The notes: generated from the letters alone by a model not told the origin. A DNA stretch of 64,000 bases from Piromyces finnis (GCA_002104945.1 MCFH01000082.1:120886-184885); one strand, 5' to 3'. Counted from the first letter of the stretch, positions 10,392-30,383 are shown. A program made the numbers and translations.

Positions 10392-13300
10392 TTTGTTTTA
10401 AACTATTTAAATAATAAATCAATTATTATATAAATTATATTTTTGTTTTGGTTTGTTTTTATTGTTGTAGTTGTTTAACACTATTTTTTAAATATAAATT
10501 TATATAATTTTTATAGATTTAAAATATAATAATTAATAATCATTTTTCACAATAATTTTCATTTTTCTATTTTAATTTTTATATATTATTTTATTATGAT
10601 TCCATTAATTATTTCCCTTATATACACAAACTATAACATTTTTTTATATTATATTTTTTATTATTAATCTTCATCTTTCCTATCTATTATTTACTTTGAT
10701 ATCAATCTATTTAATTATATATTTTATTCAATTTAATCTATTTTACTTTATATTATTTACAAATTTAATAATATTCAACAATATTAACTATTAAAATCTT
10801 TTTTCTCTTTTATTATTAAATTAATACTAATTTTTCAATATATACCTTTTTTAAAATTGATAACCAGTATCAACGTATAATAACAATAAAATTTTTAAAA
10901 ATATAAAAATTTCCTTTTAAAATGAAGCGAAATTTGTAATTTATATAGTTTTTTTTATTCTTATATTTACCTATAAACAATACTTGCAATAAGTTACTTT
11001 AAGCCACAAATCTATAAAAATTTAAAATTCAAACACCTTAATTTAAAAAGAATAATAAATAAACTTTTTATGTATAAATAACCTTAAATATTATTATTTT
11101 GCTTTTTTTTTTTAAATTTTAATTAAAAAAAGTAAATAATAATAAATTTGAAACTTTATTTCTCTTTTAATACTTTATTTTAATTCATTATAGATTAAAT
11201 ATTAATTAAATCTTAGATTAAATATTAATTAAAGTTTTAATTCTAAAATTAATTTAATGAATAAAATAAATAAATTGCTAAAAATTCCTATTAAAAATTA
11301 AAAATGTAAGTAAATAAAATTAAAAATTAAATAAATAATTTTAATTGATTGACATGAAAAAAAAAAGATATTGATGAGCAATAACATACATTACCTTATC
11401 AAGACACAGGAATGAAGACGGCATCAAGATTAGGAACATTATTCTTTTATCCTAAAATACACATTGATAAAACAATCAAAAAAATGTTCCATTTTATTAT
11501 TATCTGGTTAATTAAATCAATAAATGATTCCAAATGGTTTCTTTTTAATGTATAATAAAAATGAATCATTCTATTACATAATATTAACCTATTTTTTAAT
11601 TTTTGGTTTACAAGGTTTTCTATTATTAGATCAAAATCCATACAAAATTAATCATATATTATCATTATGAATAATATATTAATATTAATATAGTTCATAT
11701 ATAATAATAATAAAGTATATTAGCTATATTATATATAACATTCATTTCTCATTTATTTAGGAATATTATTTTCTTTATAAATAATATTAAAACTTTATTT
11801 ATTATTAAATTTCGTGATCCATTTTAAATTAAAAATAATTAATTTTTTTTTTATTTTTGGGTTTGGGTGATGATATAAAAATAAAAATAGTGAAAAAGAA
11901 GAAAAAAATAAAAATTAACTATTATAAAAATTGTTAAGAAAAAGGAATTAACAATAGAATAATTTAAGAATATTTTTTATTAAATTTTTACTTTTTTTTT
12001 TTACCAAAAAAACTGTCTTTAAAAAAAAGAGTCTTTTTTCAATTTCTTATTCATGTGCTAAAATAAAAATAAAAAATGGTTTGTTCATTTAGAAATCAAC
12101 GGATGAACCGTAAAAGGAAAGTATCACAAGGCTTCATTCCAAACATTCGTATTTTTATTAAAAATATATTACAGTATATATAAAATGAATTGGTTGATGT
12201 ATTAAACTCAATTTATATTGGTTTTTAAATTTTGAATGTTCCTTTAATTCATTGGTTAAAGGGAAATAAAAAATTGAATGGTCCCATAAAATAAATAGAT
12301 AAATTATTAATAGAAACCAATACATTTTAATATATTAATATAATATATTTAGATAGAATAATTTTATTACTTTTTTTGATATTAAATTTTATGACTTTTT
12401 TATTACTATTATAGAAATTAAAATTTTTAAAAATTTTATTATTTAAATAAAATTAAATAAATAATATAATGGAATATATTATAATATATAATAAAATATA
12501 TTCTTAAATAGTTAGAAAGATCTTTTTAAAAAAAAATGTATACCTTTCTCTGATGAAAAAAGAAGAGGAAGAAAGGATCTGTCTTCTATTATAAAGAAAG
12601 AGTGAAAAGGCAACTTTTTTATTATTATTTGCTATTACTTGCTATTCATTACATTGTTTATTAAAAGATTAAGCATTTTTAAATTTATAAACTTTTATCA
12701 TTTCTTTAAAGTATAATTTAAATTTTTTTTATTATTAAATTTTATTATTAATGAATTATTATTAATCCCAACTATTCTTTATCTATTTTATTACCCACTT
12801 GTGTTGGCTCTTTTACCTAATATTGTCCTTATTTCTTTTACCACTATTCTTTTTTTTTGAGCATTTTACCTTTTGTTTTTAGGGTAGGAGGGCACATTCA
12901 TTTTCTTTAAAATATGATAAAAGGATCACATGATATATTTCTTAAATTTAAGTATAAATTGTGGCTTATTAAATAATTTTACTAACTTAAATTATTAATT
13001 CCTTAATTTATTTCTTCATTCATTTATTTATTCATTTTATATTAGTTATTTATTTAGTTAAATAGGTATTCATACATTTATTTCTTATTTCTGTATAATT
13101 TAATAAAAAATGACTTGGCAACAAAAAAAATAAAAAGAACATTTTTCATGATAAAAAGATAATTTTAAATTATTTATCAATAGGAATAAGAAAAAATATT
13201 ATTGATGTATGTATATGTTGTTGTTGATATTGTTGGTAGTTGTAATGATAGTAGTGTTGCTTTAAATTTGAAATATTTCATTTAAACAACTATTTTTTTT

Positions 13301-13420
13301 ATGAATAACAATAGGTAAAATGATTATTTTTGATTGTTGTTGTTGTTGTTGTTGTTACTGCTATTGTTATTGTTTTTTAATGGAATATACTTTTGGTTAA
13401 AAAAAAAAAAAAAAGGTTAA
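10392..13420. other. Long A+T-rich intergenic region upstream of the endoglucanase
   Basis: No ORF longer than about 65 codons and none with recognisable composition. It contains the promoter of the leftward endoglucanase somewhere near 10400-10500, but no specific box can be assigned. A short (GTT)n run lies at 13336-13362. Confidence 0.6.
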
Positions 13421-13540
13421 AATAAACTTTAAATCATCAAGAAGTAAACACTCAAATATTGAAATCATTATTATAATTTTATTTTTATTATTAGGATTCC
13501 AATATTTGAGTGTTTACTTCTAGATGATTTAAAGTTTATT
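13421..13540. repeat. 41-bp inverted repeat (hairpin, one mismatch)
   Basis: Arm 13421-13461 and arm 13500-13540 are reverse complements over 41 bp with one mismatch, separated by 38 nt. The right arm runs straight into the ATT microsatellite. No ORF or duplication flanks it. It may be a small foldback element or a replication-born palindrome. Confidence 0.85.
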
Positions 13541-13878
<338 letters not shown>

Positions 13879-13879
<1 letters not shown>

Positions 13880-14614
13880 ATGGCACCTATTGAATAGGAC
13901 TCTTTATAATCTTTACATGTTATATTAAAATAAACCAGAAAAAAACATAAATAGTAAAAGTATTTTTAAGGATAATATTTATATAATAATATAAAAGAAT
14001 GACTTTTAATTTTTTTACAAAAAAAAAAGGTATTGCTTTTTATTTGTTTTATTTTATTTAAAACAATTATAATGAAAAAGAAAAAAAGAGAAAGGAATGA
14101 GATTCATATTATACGAGAATATAAAAAAAAAATACTAAAGAATTCACGTAAAGTGAAGTAATAGTTTGTTGTAATTCGTTTGAGTTATTAATAGAATTGA
14201 TAAAAAGATGCCTTATTTAATATAATTATTATAAAATGATTATTATTATTCATTCTTATTCATTCTTACCCACAACTGGACAGTAAAAAAATAATTTCAT
14301 ATAATACGAATTTATTTTTTGAGAAAAAAAAGTTTTACCATAAAATAAATAATAAATGATATTAAAAAAAAAAAAAAAAAAACTCTACATTTTTAATATT
14401 TTTAAATAATAATTTTTAATTAGCAAAAAAAACACTAAATAAATAAAATCGAAATATCCATATCTATATATTTATATATTATTATATTGTTTATTTTATC
14501 TTATATTTTGTAATTAAAATTTATAATAATGCATATATAATATCAATTTTTTTTTTAGAGGTTTCTTTTCCATAGATAAAAATTTTTATATATAAATTTA
14601 TTTTTAGATTAAAT
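13879..14614. other. Intergenic, A+T-rich
   Basis: Homopolymer runs and short A/T repeats; nothing gene-like. It holds the 3' flank of the leftward gene at 14615. Confidence 0.6.
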
Positions 14615-15562
14615 TTACTTTTTGTCCTTAGAGTGACGTTCCCCAATTTGGAAATCTTTGGAATTAGCAAACATAAAACTTACTGAGATTTGGTCATCAC
14701 CTGTTAACTTTTTAAAGTCATCTGTAAATACAGAAAACTTTTCTAAACGAAGTGCTTTACCAAAGGAAACCATACCATCACTACAGAATGGAGCTTCACT
14801 ACCATCTTGGAATTTACCATTGGTAGTTCTTGGAATACCCATAGAATCAAATATTTTGTAATTCTCTTCATCTGATACTTCATGATAAGTAACATTATTT
14901 CCGGTTTCTTTATTTCCAATTTGAATAAATTCAGAGATGGTAAGAAGTTCCTTACCATTAATATTAAGAATGGCATGATCATAGTCCTTTGATTTATGAA
15001 GAGCATAGGCTAAAGCTTTTGCACAATCCTTTCTTGAAATAAAAGCCATATGACCATTACCCATATTGTTAGATAATGGTACCTTTAAATTAACAAAGGT
15101 GATATAATTGGATATCATGGCTTCAGCATATTGAGAATTACGTAAAAAGATGTAATCAAGACCAACACTCTTAATATAATTTTCGGTATAAATATGATCA
15201 AATCTTTCTATAGATGGATTTGATTCATCATCCGCATTGGCTAAGGAGGTATAAACAATTTTTTTTACTCCAACTTTTTTAGCAGCATCAACTACATTTT
15301 TATGAGCGGCTTGTCTTTTTTCACCAACAAATGGCATTGAAATAAGCGATATAATTTCCGCATTTTCAAAAGCTTTTTCTAAACCATCATAATAATTAAA
15401 ATCAATAATATGAGTTTCTATTCCCATATCAGCATATGGTTTTAAAGTGGCTTCATTTGTACAACAGAAAATTAAATTACTTTTATCTTCTAAAGTAAGA
15501 AGAACTTTAGCAGCTTCACTTCCAAGATTTCCACCAACACCAGCTAATAAAATTTTTCCCAT
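14615..15562 (-). CDS. NmrA-like NAD(P)-binding protein (possible quinone oxidoreductase, QorB-like)
   Basis: 315 residues from the Met at 15562. An upstream in-frame Met (15610) would add only hydrophobic A/T-coded residues before MGKILLAG, so the later start is preferred. The N-terminus KILLAGVGGNLG carries the GxxGxxG dinucleotide loop (Gly8, 11, 14) at the end of the first strand of a Rossmann fold. Further family marks are KIVYTSLANADD, LRNSQYAEAM and ISRKDCAKALAYAL. Length and motifs fit the atypical short-chain dehydrogenase group of NmrA and bacterial QorB, which bind NAD(P)(H) as redox sensors or reduce quinones. The substrate cannot be told. It is intronless, and codon use is more G+C-rich than the flanks. 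Bacterial origin is possible in this phylum but not shown here. Confidence 0.8.
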   Translation of the reverse strand: MGKILLAGVGGNLGSEAAKVLLTLEDKSNLIFCCTNEATLKPYADMGIETHIIDFNYYDGLEKAFENAEIISLISMPFVGEKRQAAHKNVVDAAKKVGVKKIVYTSLANADDESNPSIERFDHIYTENYIKSVGLDYIFLRNSQYAEAMISNYITFVNLKVPLSNNMGNGHMAFISRKDCAKALAYALHKSKDYDHAILNINGKELLTISEFIQIGNKETGNNVTYHEVSDEENYKIFDSMGIPRTTNGKFQDGSEAPFCSDGMVSFGKALRLEKFSVFTDDFKKLTGDDQISVSFMFANSKDFQIGERHSKDKK

Positions 15563-15684
15563 ATTGATATAAAAAAAATAATAATTTAAAATAAAAAAAA
15601 AAATAGTCAAAAAGCTAATTTAAGATTTTATAATGTTTTATTTTTACAAAATATCTTTTTTATTTTTATTTAATTTTATGTATG

Positions 15685-15901
15685 TGTTAGAATATGTGAA
15701 ACGTTATGTCACATGTATTCAAATGTATTGAAATGTATTAAAACGTATTTGTATATATTGTATTTGATTATATGTTTAAGCCACAATGTAAATGTATAAA
15801 TACATGTAGTTTGAGAAGAATGTAACGCAAGTAGTTCTTTATCATAAAATATATTAATAAAGTTGACATAATTATAAACCTAAATTAAACAACTCTTAAT
15901 A
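15685..15901 (+). mobile_element. 5' LTR of the non-autonomous element
   Basis: Starts TGTTAGAATATG, ends CTCTTAATA. It includes TATAAATA at 15795-15802 as a likely promoter. The last bases pair with the first internal bases (CTCTTAAT/ATTAAGAG). No ordinary tRNA primer-binding site is evident next to it. Confidence 0.85.
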
Positions 15902-16821
15902 GATTAAGAGTCTCAAGACTCTCAAGAGAGAATCTCATTAATTCTCAAATGATTTTCTGAAAGATGAATCAAACCGCCGGATATGACATTTTGTCATAGG
16001 AGAAAACTGTAGGAAATTCTAACTATCAGAACTAAATTATTTAATCTGAAATTTTCTATGTTTGATAAAATTATCTTGAGATCTAAAATTTGAGATTTCA
16101 AAATTTTAAGATTGAAATATTATTTTCGCCATAAATAAAAGATTCGAAGTAACTTAATATAGAAAATAAGGAAATAATCAATCTGATAAATAAAACATAG
16201 AAAGTAGTATATTTTCTAATATGATATAAGTTAATCTACAATGATAGAATTCAAACATTAAATTTCCGAAAAACTAGTAAATTATTAAAATTTAAATTAT
16301 TTTGAATTCAATAAACTCAGAAAATATACAAATCAAATTAAATATAAATAAATAGCTTAAACCCCCAAGGAACAATACCTATATCACTATATTGATTTGA
16401 TAACTTTGTAGCTTAAAACAAATCGTCAATAGTAAACTACAAAAAGCTTTCAGTAAATTTAATATTCCTTGAATATAGACATAATATCAATAGTAACAAA
16501 ACTTCTATTCTCAAGAAGATATGATATAGTAGTATTAATATTAAGAATATAATATGTGAAATTTGAATAAATAAGTTCCTTAAGCTTAGATTATTTATCA
16601 GGATAATTTTAAAATTTATGTAACAAAAAGAATATTTCCTAGCATTCCATATTAATTCTATAATAAAGCAAAATTTTATAAAGATCTCTACATCCATTAT
16701 CTAAAGAAAGGATATGAGAACACAATTATGAAAATTAGTATTTATCAATTATGATATATATTGAAAATTGTAATATGTAATATCTCCGATAAGGATCTTA
16801 ACACTGATGAAATTAGAAATC

Positions 16822-17588
16822 CTATATGGTTTATATTTCCTTAAGAAGCGTGATTACAGAAAGATTTTAATTCCACTCCTTATGAAGAGTGATGTTATGA
16901 CCAAGACAGCTCAATTATCTGATATTGATGAAGAATTATACATGGTTTCTAAAGTTAATGATGATCCAGAACCAAAATGTTAGTGAACAACCAATGAGTA
17001 CTTTCTATAGAGGTGAATGGTTCAGTGAACCAGAAAAGTAATTATTAGCCAGAGATGCTAGTTATTCAATTTGTTTCAAAAAGAAAGCTGGTGCTCACTG
17101 CAAAAAATACTTAGGGTCTTTTCCAGCATTAACTAATTCGAAAAGATTGAGCAATCCATTTTTGTCAATCAGAAAAGAGCTGGGAAGAATTAGAACAATT
17201 AATTAGTACTACTGAAGATTTCTACCAATCTCTTAAACTTCCATATCACGTTATTGCCATTGTTTCTGATGTCATAAACAATGCTGCTACTAAGAAACAC
17301 GATCTTTAAGCTTATTTTCCATTCCAACCTGAATACAAGGAATTAGATAGTTGTCGTAACTATACTGATTACCAATCTAGAAACTTAGGTAACATGTTTG
17401 GTGTTAAGAAGATGAACTCCCATGTTAAGAACTACGTTCACTTATTAAACGGTACTCTTTGTGCTAACGGACGTACTTTTTGCTGTACTCTCGAAAACTA
17501 TCAAACCGAAAATGTTTTAATTGTTCCAGAACTATTAAGACCATATATAGATGTTGTTAAATTTATTTGTCAAAGAACTCACTTCTGA
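16822..17588 (+). pseudogene. Seryl-tRNA synthetase catalytic-domain fragment, decayed
   Basis: Translating with frame changes gives the C-terminal half of a eukaryotic cytosolic SerRS in order: LYGLYFLKKRDY, PLLMKSDVMTKTAQLSDIDE, the motif 2 region CFKKKAGAHCKK, then FEKIEQ, FYQSLKLPYHVIAIV, YTDYQSRNL, and the motif 3 region LNGTLCANGRT with CCTLENYQTE near the end. Several stops and at least one frameshift break it (for example a TAG at 16981-16983, a frame change near 17120 and a TAA at 17307-17309). The final piece 17394-17588 is still open. It has no introns and lies in sense orientation inside the LTR element, so capture from an mRNA by the retroelement is likely. SerRS charges tRNA-Ser; this copy cannot. 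Confidence 0.85.
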
Positions 17589-18339
17589 CAAGAAAATAGT
17601 TAAAATATAATTTAGGAAAATATAAAGTTTATTATATAGCATGAAGATTATTCAACTTGATATTGATCTACTCATTATGTCAATTTGCATACAATAACAT
17701 TAAATATCCATATATCCAGTTATTAAAATATCCATTCACAAATATTCATGAACACATAATTACATATATTTACCAATATTTCATCTTATTTTCAAAAGAA
17801 CTAGTTTTATTAACATTCATAAAATAGCATTAGTGTTATTGAAAGCATAGCATACATATTTATTTCAAGTAAATAAATTGTTTGTGAAATATTCAAATAC
17901 TTTAACTACTACTATTTTAATGAGAAAATATTCTTTCCGCCATAGAGGAAAGATAGAACATAAAGAAAATACATAAAATTTATACAATTAGAAACATGAA
18001 TTAGAATAATTAAACATTATTTGATAAGTTTGTATAAAATATCCTATTGTAATGAAATTATGCAATGAACATTGAAACTATCCTTGTGAAAATGTCAATC
18101 AATTTCTTTATGATAATTTCACTCAAATCAGTATTATATAATTTAATCCAGTATACTACTCTTTGAATTAAATCATTATAACAATACTTTAAGATAATAT
18201 TTAGCCTCAAAAGCATTATTTAAATTATTGCTACCTATAAAGCAAATATATTACTGGTCAAATGCTCATCCCGTAGGCTGTTATTGCTAATATACATAGC
18301 AAATATTTCAAATGAGGTAATTTATTAAAGTTAGAAATG

Positions 18340-18460
18340 CTTAGCGTGAAATGAGCATATTCTACATATATATATACTTTGAATAACCTAGCGTGAAATG
18401 GGTATATTCAATAATATTTTAACAACTTATCATGATTTAGCTTAGCGTGAAATGAGTTAT
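18340..18460 (+). repeat. Dispersed TAGCGTGAAATG motif, three copies
   Basis: TTAGCGTGAAATGAGCATATTC or close variants appear three times within about 120 bp. They stand out from the A+T-rich surroundings. Role unknown. Confidence 0.6.
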
Positions 18461-19550
18461 ATTCATAGATAATTATTAATGATGGTTTTAGACCTATATA
18501 TATTTAATTTGGTCCCATCAATAACAATGTAGCACCTTCATAGTAAGGGCTCCTTAGATTTAGATGACATTGATTCATCATATTTATTTATTACCAACAT
18601 TCAAGAATGTTGTGACGCCGTTTTAAAATATAATTTACGGTGATTTAGTAACCTCATATATAAATCGCCACTTTCAACGTAGTGAGTGATCGCCGACCAA
18701 TTAGCTGACATTCTAATTAACCGAGCCGACTTCGATATAATTTAGAAGAACTTTATTCTCTTCAATAATCGATATTTTAAATGTCATTATCTTACAATAT
18801 TAACTTGTTATAATTTTACTGGTATATCTACTTATTTTAATTTGAAGTAAAGAAATACATAATTGAGGAATATTTTATTCATTAGTTTGATATTCTATGA
18901 TTATCACTACATTAAAATATATTATCATGAAAATATTATTTCACTATATTTTAAAGGATAAGCAATTGAGAAAAATGAATGAAAACATTAGAATATGTTA
19001 TTTATTATTTATATAGGTATTAATACTTATCGTATATGTTATGGAAAATTATTCATTATTATGAAAATTTGATGCAAAATGAATGAAATTTTATGAAATT
19101 TAAATTTCTTTTTTTCAAATCTAAGTATTTATTACTAAACATCTAGATTTGAGGGGGAAGTAGTGAATATACGAAATTTAAAATTCAAGATAATAATTTT
19201 TGTTTCTAGTTAAACATTGGAAATAACTAAAACATTGCATAGAAACTAAGGCTTAATAAATAGAATGAATTGAAATTCAAATTGTAAAAATTTATAAGAT
19301 TCAATATGTAAAAATGAAAAGAACAAAATTTCAAATACAAAGTAAAATATTCTTAAATATTATAAGAATAATTAATCAATACAAAAGGCATAAAAGGAAG
19401 GAAAAACACCTAAAAGAAAATATTAAAATTCAATATACATAAACTAAATAACTATTAAGAATTTAATTAAAATTTTACCATTATTAATTAGTATTTACAA
19501 ATAGATTGAAATACAATTATGCTAATATTCTAAAGAAAATTGTAATTATA

Positions 19551-19790
19551 AGGACATAAAACCAGAGAGTTATCCATAGGTTGTCCGAAGAACGTAAAAC
19601 CAAGAAGATTAACCATAGGTTGTTAAGAGAACGTAAAACCAAAAAGAGTTATCCATATGTGTTGTCATAAGGACGTAAAATCAAAGGTTAACCATGAGTT
19701 GTTAAGAAAACGTAAAACCAAAGAGGTAAACCATGCGTTGTCATAAGGACGTAAAATCAAAGAGATAAACCATGTGTTGTCTATAATTCT
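19551..19790 (+). repeat. Degenerate ~42-bp tandem repeat
   Basis: About six units, each with ACGTAAAACCAAAGAG followed by TAACCATAGGTTGT and a short spacer. It lies between the two polypurine-like tracts of the LTR element. Confidence 0.75.
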
Positions 19791-20152
19791 GTGTAAATCT
19801 CAGAGAGATTACCAATATAGTTTATAGGATAATGTAAAACCGGAAGGGTTTTCAATCCTTAATGGATGGTATAACAATTTATGAATATCCAATCCAAATT
19901 TTAAACTTTAATACTACCCAATTATACAAAGGTTTTCAGTTTATCCATAAAAACGAAGTTATAGGGTAATATTTAAATTCTTTAAAGCAATTAGTGAATA
20001 ATATATGTGAAATATTTTAAATTCCAATTAATGAAATATAAAAATTTTAAACATTAGATTTAGTTTATAGTTAATAGTTTAGAAATAATAAAATGCACAT
20101 ATTCACCAGCAAACCAAATTTTGCTTAGTAGAAAATTAGGTTTGAGGGGGAA

Positions 20153-20369
20153 TGTTAGAATATGTGAAACGTTATGTCACATGTATTCAAATGTATTGAA
20201 ATGTATTAAAACGTATTTGTATATATTGTATTTGATTATATGTTTAAGCCACAATGTAAATGTATAAATACATGTAGTTTGAGAAGAATGTAACACAAGT
20301 AGTTCTTTATCATAAAATATATTAATAAAGTTGACATAATTATAAACCTAAATTAAACAACTCTTAATA
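20153..20369 (+). mobile_element. 3' LTR of the non-autonomous element
   Basis: 217 bp, the same as the 5' LTR except one visible substitution (GTAACGCAAG against GTAACACAAG). Followed by the GTATG duplication. Confidence 0.88.
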
Positions 20370-20374
20370 GTATG

Positions 20375-21782
<1,408 letters not shown>

Positions 21783-21864
21783 TATATAATTTTTTTTTAT
21801 TTTAATACTTTTTATTGTTAAAAAATATAAATAACGAAAATTATACTAATAATAACAATAAATA

Positions 21865-23267
21865 ATATTAACAAGCCTAATGTAATGGTGTTAATCCATA
21901 ATTATTTATAATATCAATTTCCATTCCTTCATTTTCAATCAAGTATTTAGCAATACTAATATTATCATTTTTAGCTTTGCACGCATAATATAATGATAAT
22001 TTTATAGTTATATCTGCTCCTTTTTCAATTAAAAATCTTGCTATCTTTTCATTCCCTTGTTACAAGCAAAATGTAACATTGTACATCCTATTATTAACAT
22101 ATAATTTTATTTTTCCAATTATATTTTTGAAAAAAGCATTAATTTCTGCTTGAAACTGATTTGAAAAAGGAAAATCTATTTCTTCATTATACCCTTTAAT
22201 ATTTATTTTTTGTAAATTGCTTCATTAAATGCTAAATGACAGTATATCCTGCCCATCCTTATTTTGAATATTAAATTTTAAATTCGTTTCTCCAAGTAAA
22301 TATGTAACAATATTGACATTTTCTTTTTGTGCTTGCTATGCAATATATAATGGTGTCTTACTATCATTACTTTTTAGTTTCATATTTATTCCTTTTGTAA
22401 TTAAATACTTTACTACATTTTCATTTCCTTTGTTACATTCATAATGTAATAATGACCGTCCTTCGTTATTTTGTATATTTATATTCATATTATCTTTTTC
22501 AATAATGTTATATTGTTCTTTTTTATTTTTCAATGAATGAATCGTTGATATTACTTCAGAGAGATCGATATTATCTTTTACTTACATATCTTTATTATTA
22601 ATATTTGCATCATTATCAATTAAATAATTTGTAGTATTTTCATTATTTTTTCGACCTGTAATGGTGTATCACCATTATTATTGTTTATCTTTATATAGAC
22701 ATCATTGCTAATTAGGTATTTTACTATATTTATATTTTCAATTGTATATGCAATATGTAATAGTGAATTATCATCATCATTGTTTCTATTTATGTAGGCA
22801 CCATTATCAATTAAATACTTTACAATATTTTCATATCCTTTTTAATAAGCATAATGTAATGGAGTCCATTTATTATCATCTTGATAATTGACATCTATAT
22901 ATCTCTTTCTATTATCAATTAAATATTTAACTATATTTACATTTTTTTTCTGCCTGGCATGTAAAATATCAGGGTGTACATTCGTCCTTATTTTGAATAT
23001 TAACATCAGCACCTTTATCAATTAAATATCTCACAATATTTTCACTTCCTCTTTTACATTCATAATGTAAAAGAGTATAGCTATTGTTATCTTTCCCATT
23101 TATATCTTTTTTTAATTCTTCAATATTGTGTTTAATCGGTAATATATCATCATCATCATCGAAAGAAAATCTATCAGAAAAAAGAATATTATTATTTATT
23201 GATTCATTAGTAGCATTAAAATAAATGGTATTTAATTATCTATGCCATCTGAATCATTAACACTCAT
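21865..23267 (-). pseudogene. Ankyrin-repeat protein pseudogene
   Basis: From an ATG at 23267 (MSVNDSDGIDN) the minus strand shows an acidic lead and then many ankyrin units such as LLHYECKRGSENIVRYLIDKG and LLHYECNKGNENVVKYLITKG. These are broken by stops and frame changes about every unit; the longest open piece is 22336-22533. It lies next to the intact ankyrin gene at 24030-29242, on the same strand and of similar style, so it is likely a dead paralogue. Ankyrin units bind proteins; the target is unknown. Confidence 0.8.
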
Positions 23268-24029
23268 ATCTAAATAACGGCTTTAAAAAAAAATAAACGA
23301 ATTAATTATTAAAATATATAAATTAAGAATAATTAATAATAATTCATATATAATTAAATAAAACTTTTGTATGTTTGTTTAGATTTATATTAACTACACA
23401 CTTTTATAATATTATAATTTCAAAGGATTAATTATAAATTTAATTGTACATTACAATATAAAAAAATAAAAATAAAAATAAAAAATAATAAAATATTTTA
23501 TTTAATGTTATTATTATTTTTTTTTTAATCAAAACTTATTCATAAACATTATATAAAATTATATAATTTTTTATTTCTACTATACCTATTCATTGTATAT
23601 TTTATAAAACTATTTATTATTTTTTTTTTTTTTATTTTTCTTTTTTTTGTTTATTAGTTTTAAATTCATATTATTTTTTGAAATTGTAAAATGTATAAAA
23701 ACATAATATTTATAGCAAAAAAAAAAAATAAAAATAAAAATAAAAATAAAAATAAAATAAAATAATAATAGTTAAAAGTTTATTTAAATAGCTATGAAAC
23801 AACACTATCACCACTATTATTGTTGTTGCTGCTGTTGCAATTAGATTAAAAATAAAATTTTTAAAAAAATATTTATTTATTTATATTCATCTATATATAA
23901 TTTTATATAATATAATTTTATTATTTACATTTATTGTTGTAATATAAATATTTCTCGTTTTTTGTTTTTTGTTTTTTTATAGTAATGATGTTGTTGATTG
24001 TCATTTAAATAACATTTTTCTTTTCCTCT
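23268..24029. other. Intergenic between ankyrin paralogues
   Basis: A+T-rich, with (AAAAAT)n-type runs near 23718-23765. No coding signal. Confidence 0.6.
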
Positions 24030-29242
<5,213 letters not shown>

Positions 29243-29424
29243 TATTTTTTAGAAAAAAAAATAATATAAAAAGTTTAATATGAATAAAACAATTTATAAT
29301 TTTATGATTATTGAATAATTTTTATTTTAATATTACTATTACTACAAATTTATATTACTCAATTTTCAATTAATGTAAATATATTTATATTACATATAAA
29401 TATTATAGATATTATAGATATATA

Positions 29425-29457
<33 letters not shown>

Positions 29458-30340
29458 TTATTTATTTTTCTTTTATCTTCGAAATTTTAAAGTAGCCAAA
29501 TTCACTTTTTTTCTCTCTTTATTTCTTCTCTTTCTTTATTAAATCTTTATTCAATTCTAATAAAAAAAAATATTTTTATTTATTTATTTAATTTCACCTA
29601 AAAAAAAAAAAAGAAAAAAAGTATAGGCAGAGGTTTTCTTTTTAATTTTAAATTATAAAAAATTTTATTAATTTGGGGTACATTTTGAAATAAAAAAAAA
29701 TTCATTAAAAGCATTTTCTTTCTTTTTATAAAAAAAAAAAAAAAAAAAAAAAAAGAATTAACATTATAATTAAATATCTTTTATATATAAAAGGATACAA
29801 AATATAATAGAAATAACAACTCTATTTCTAAAAAATACTTTAAAAAGTATTTATTTTTTATTTTTATTTAAATAATATGAAAAAAAAAAAAAGAATTATT
29901 TTTTTTTAGACTTTATAAGTTTATATCATATAGTACCTATTGATACTGAAAATATTAATAGAATAAATAATATATATATATATAACACAAGAATATAACT
30001 ATAAGATAAAATATAAAAATTATGTCAAGTTACCCTCTAATAATTTGAATTTTGCTATTTGTATTGTGGATGGAATTAGTTCCCTTTCTAATAAATTAAA
30101 TGAAATAAAACAGAAAAGTAATATCAGGTAGAATAATGTGGTGTTCGTTAAAAATTCTATCATATGTGTCATACTGGTATAACATCGAAACTTATCAAAA
30201 AGTAGGTTCATAGAATAGGGATTTGCTTTTTTAGTAAGGAAAGTTGTAAGATCCTTTTATCCAAAGAACATAAGACTCCAACTCCAATGAACTGTAAATT
30301 TGTTCATTCTAATATTTTTTGTTCCGTCATATTGATTTGC

Positions 30341-30383
<43 letters not shown>

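Larger units (their letters stand above)
15685..20369 (+). mobile_element. Non-autonomous LTR element carrying a seryl-tRNA synthetase fragment
   Basis: 4685 bp between two 217-bp LTRs that differ at one visible position, flanked by the 5-bp duplication GTATG (15680-15684 and 20370-20374). A polypurine tract TTTGAGGGGGAA (20141-20152) sits directly before the 3' LTR and sets the plus orientation; its form is typical of Ty1/copia elements. No gag, protease, RT or integrase motif is seen in any frame. The interior holds a decayed host gene piece (16822-17588), short repeats (18340-18460, 19551-19790) and a second tract of the same type (19148-19160). The near-identical LTRs suggest recent movement using proteins supplied by another element. 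Confidence 0.88.

Noticed and set aside
11447-11641. 64-codon ORF in the endoglucanase upstream region
   Set aside because: Composition matches random A+T-rich DNA; no motif, no context.
16437-16697. 86-codon hydrophobic ORF on the minus strand inside the LTR element
   Set aside because: Ile/Leu-rich product typical of A+T-rich DNA and antisense to the element.
30020-30211. 63-codon ORF
   Set aside because: Hydrophobic, no homology recognised, no promoter or neighbour that supports it.
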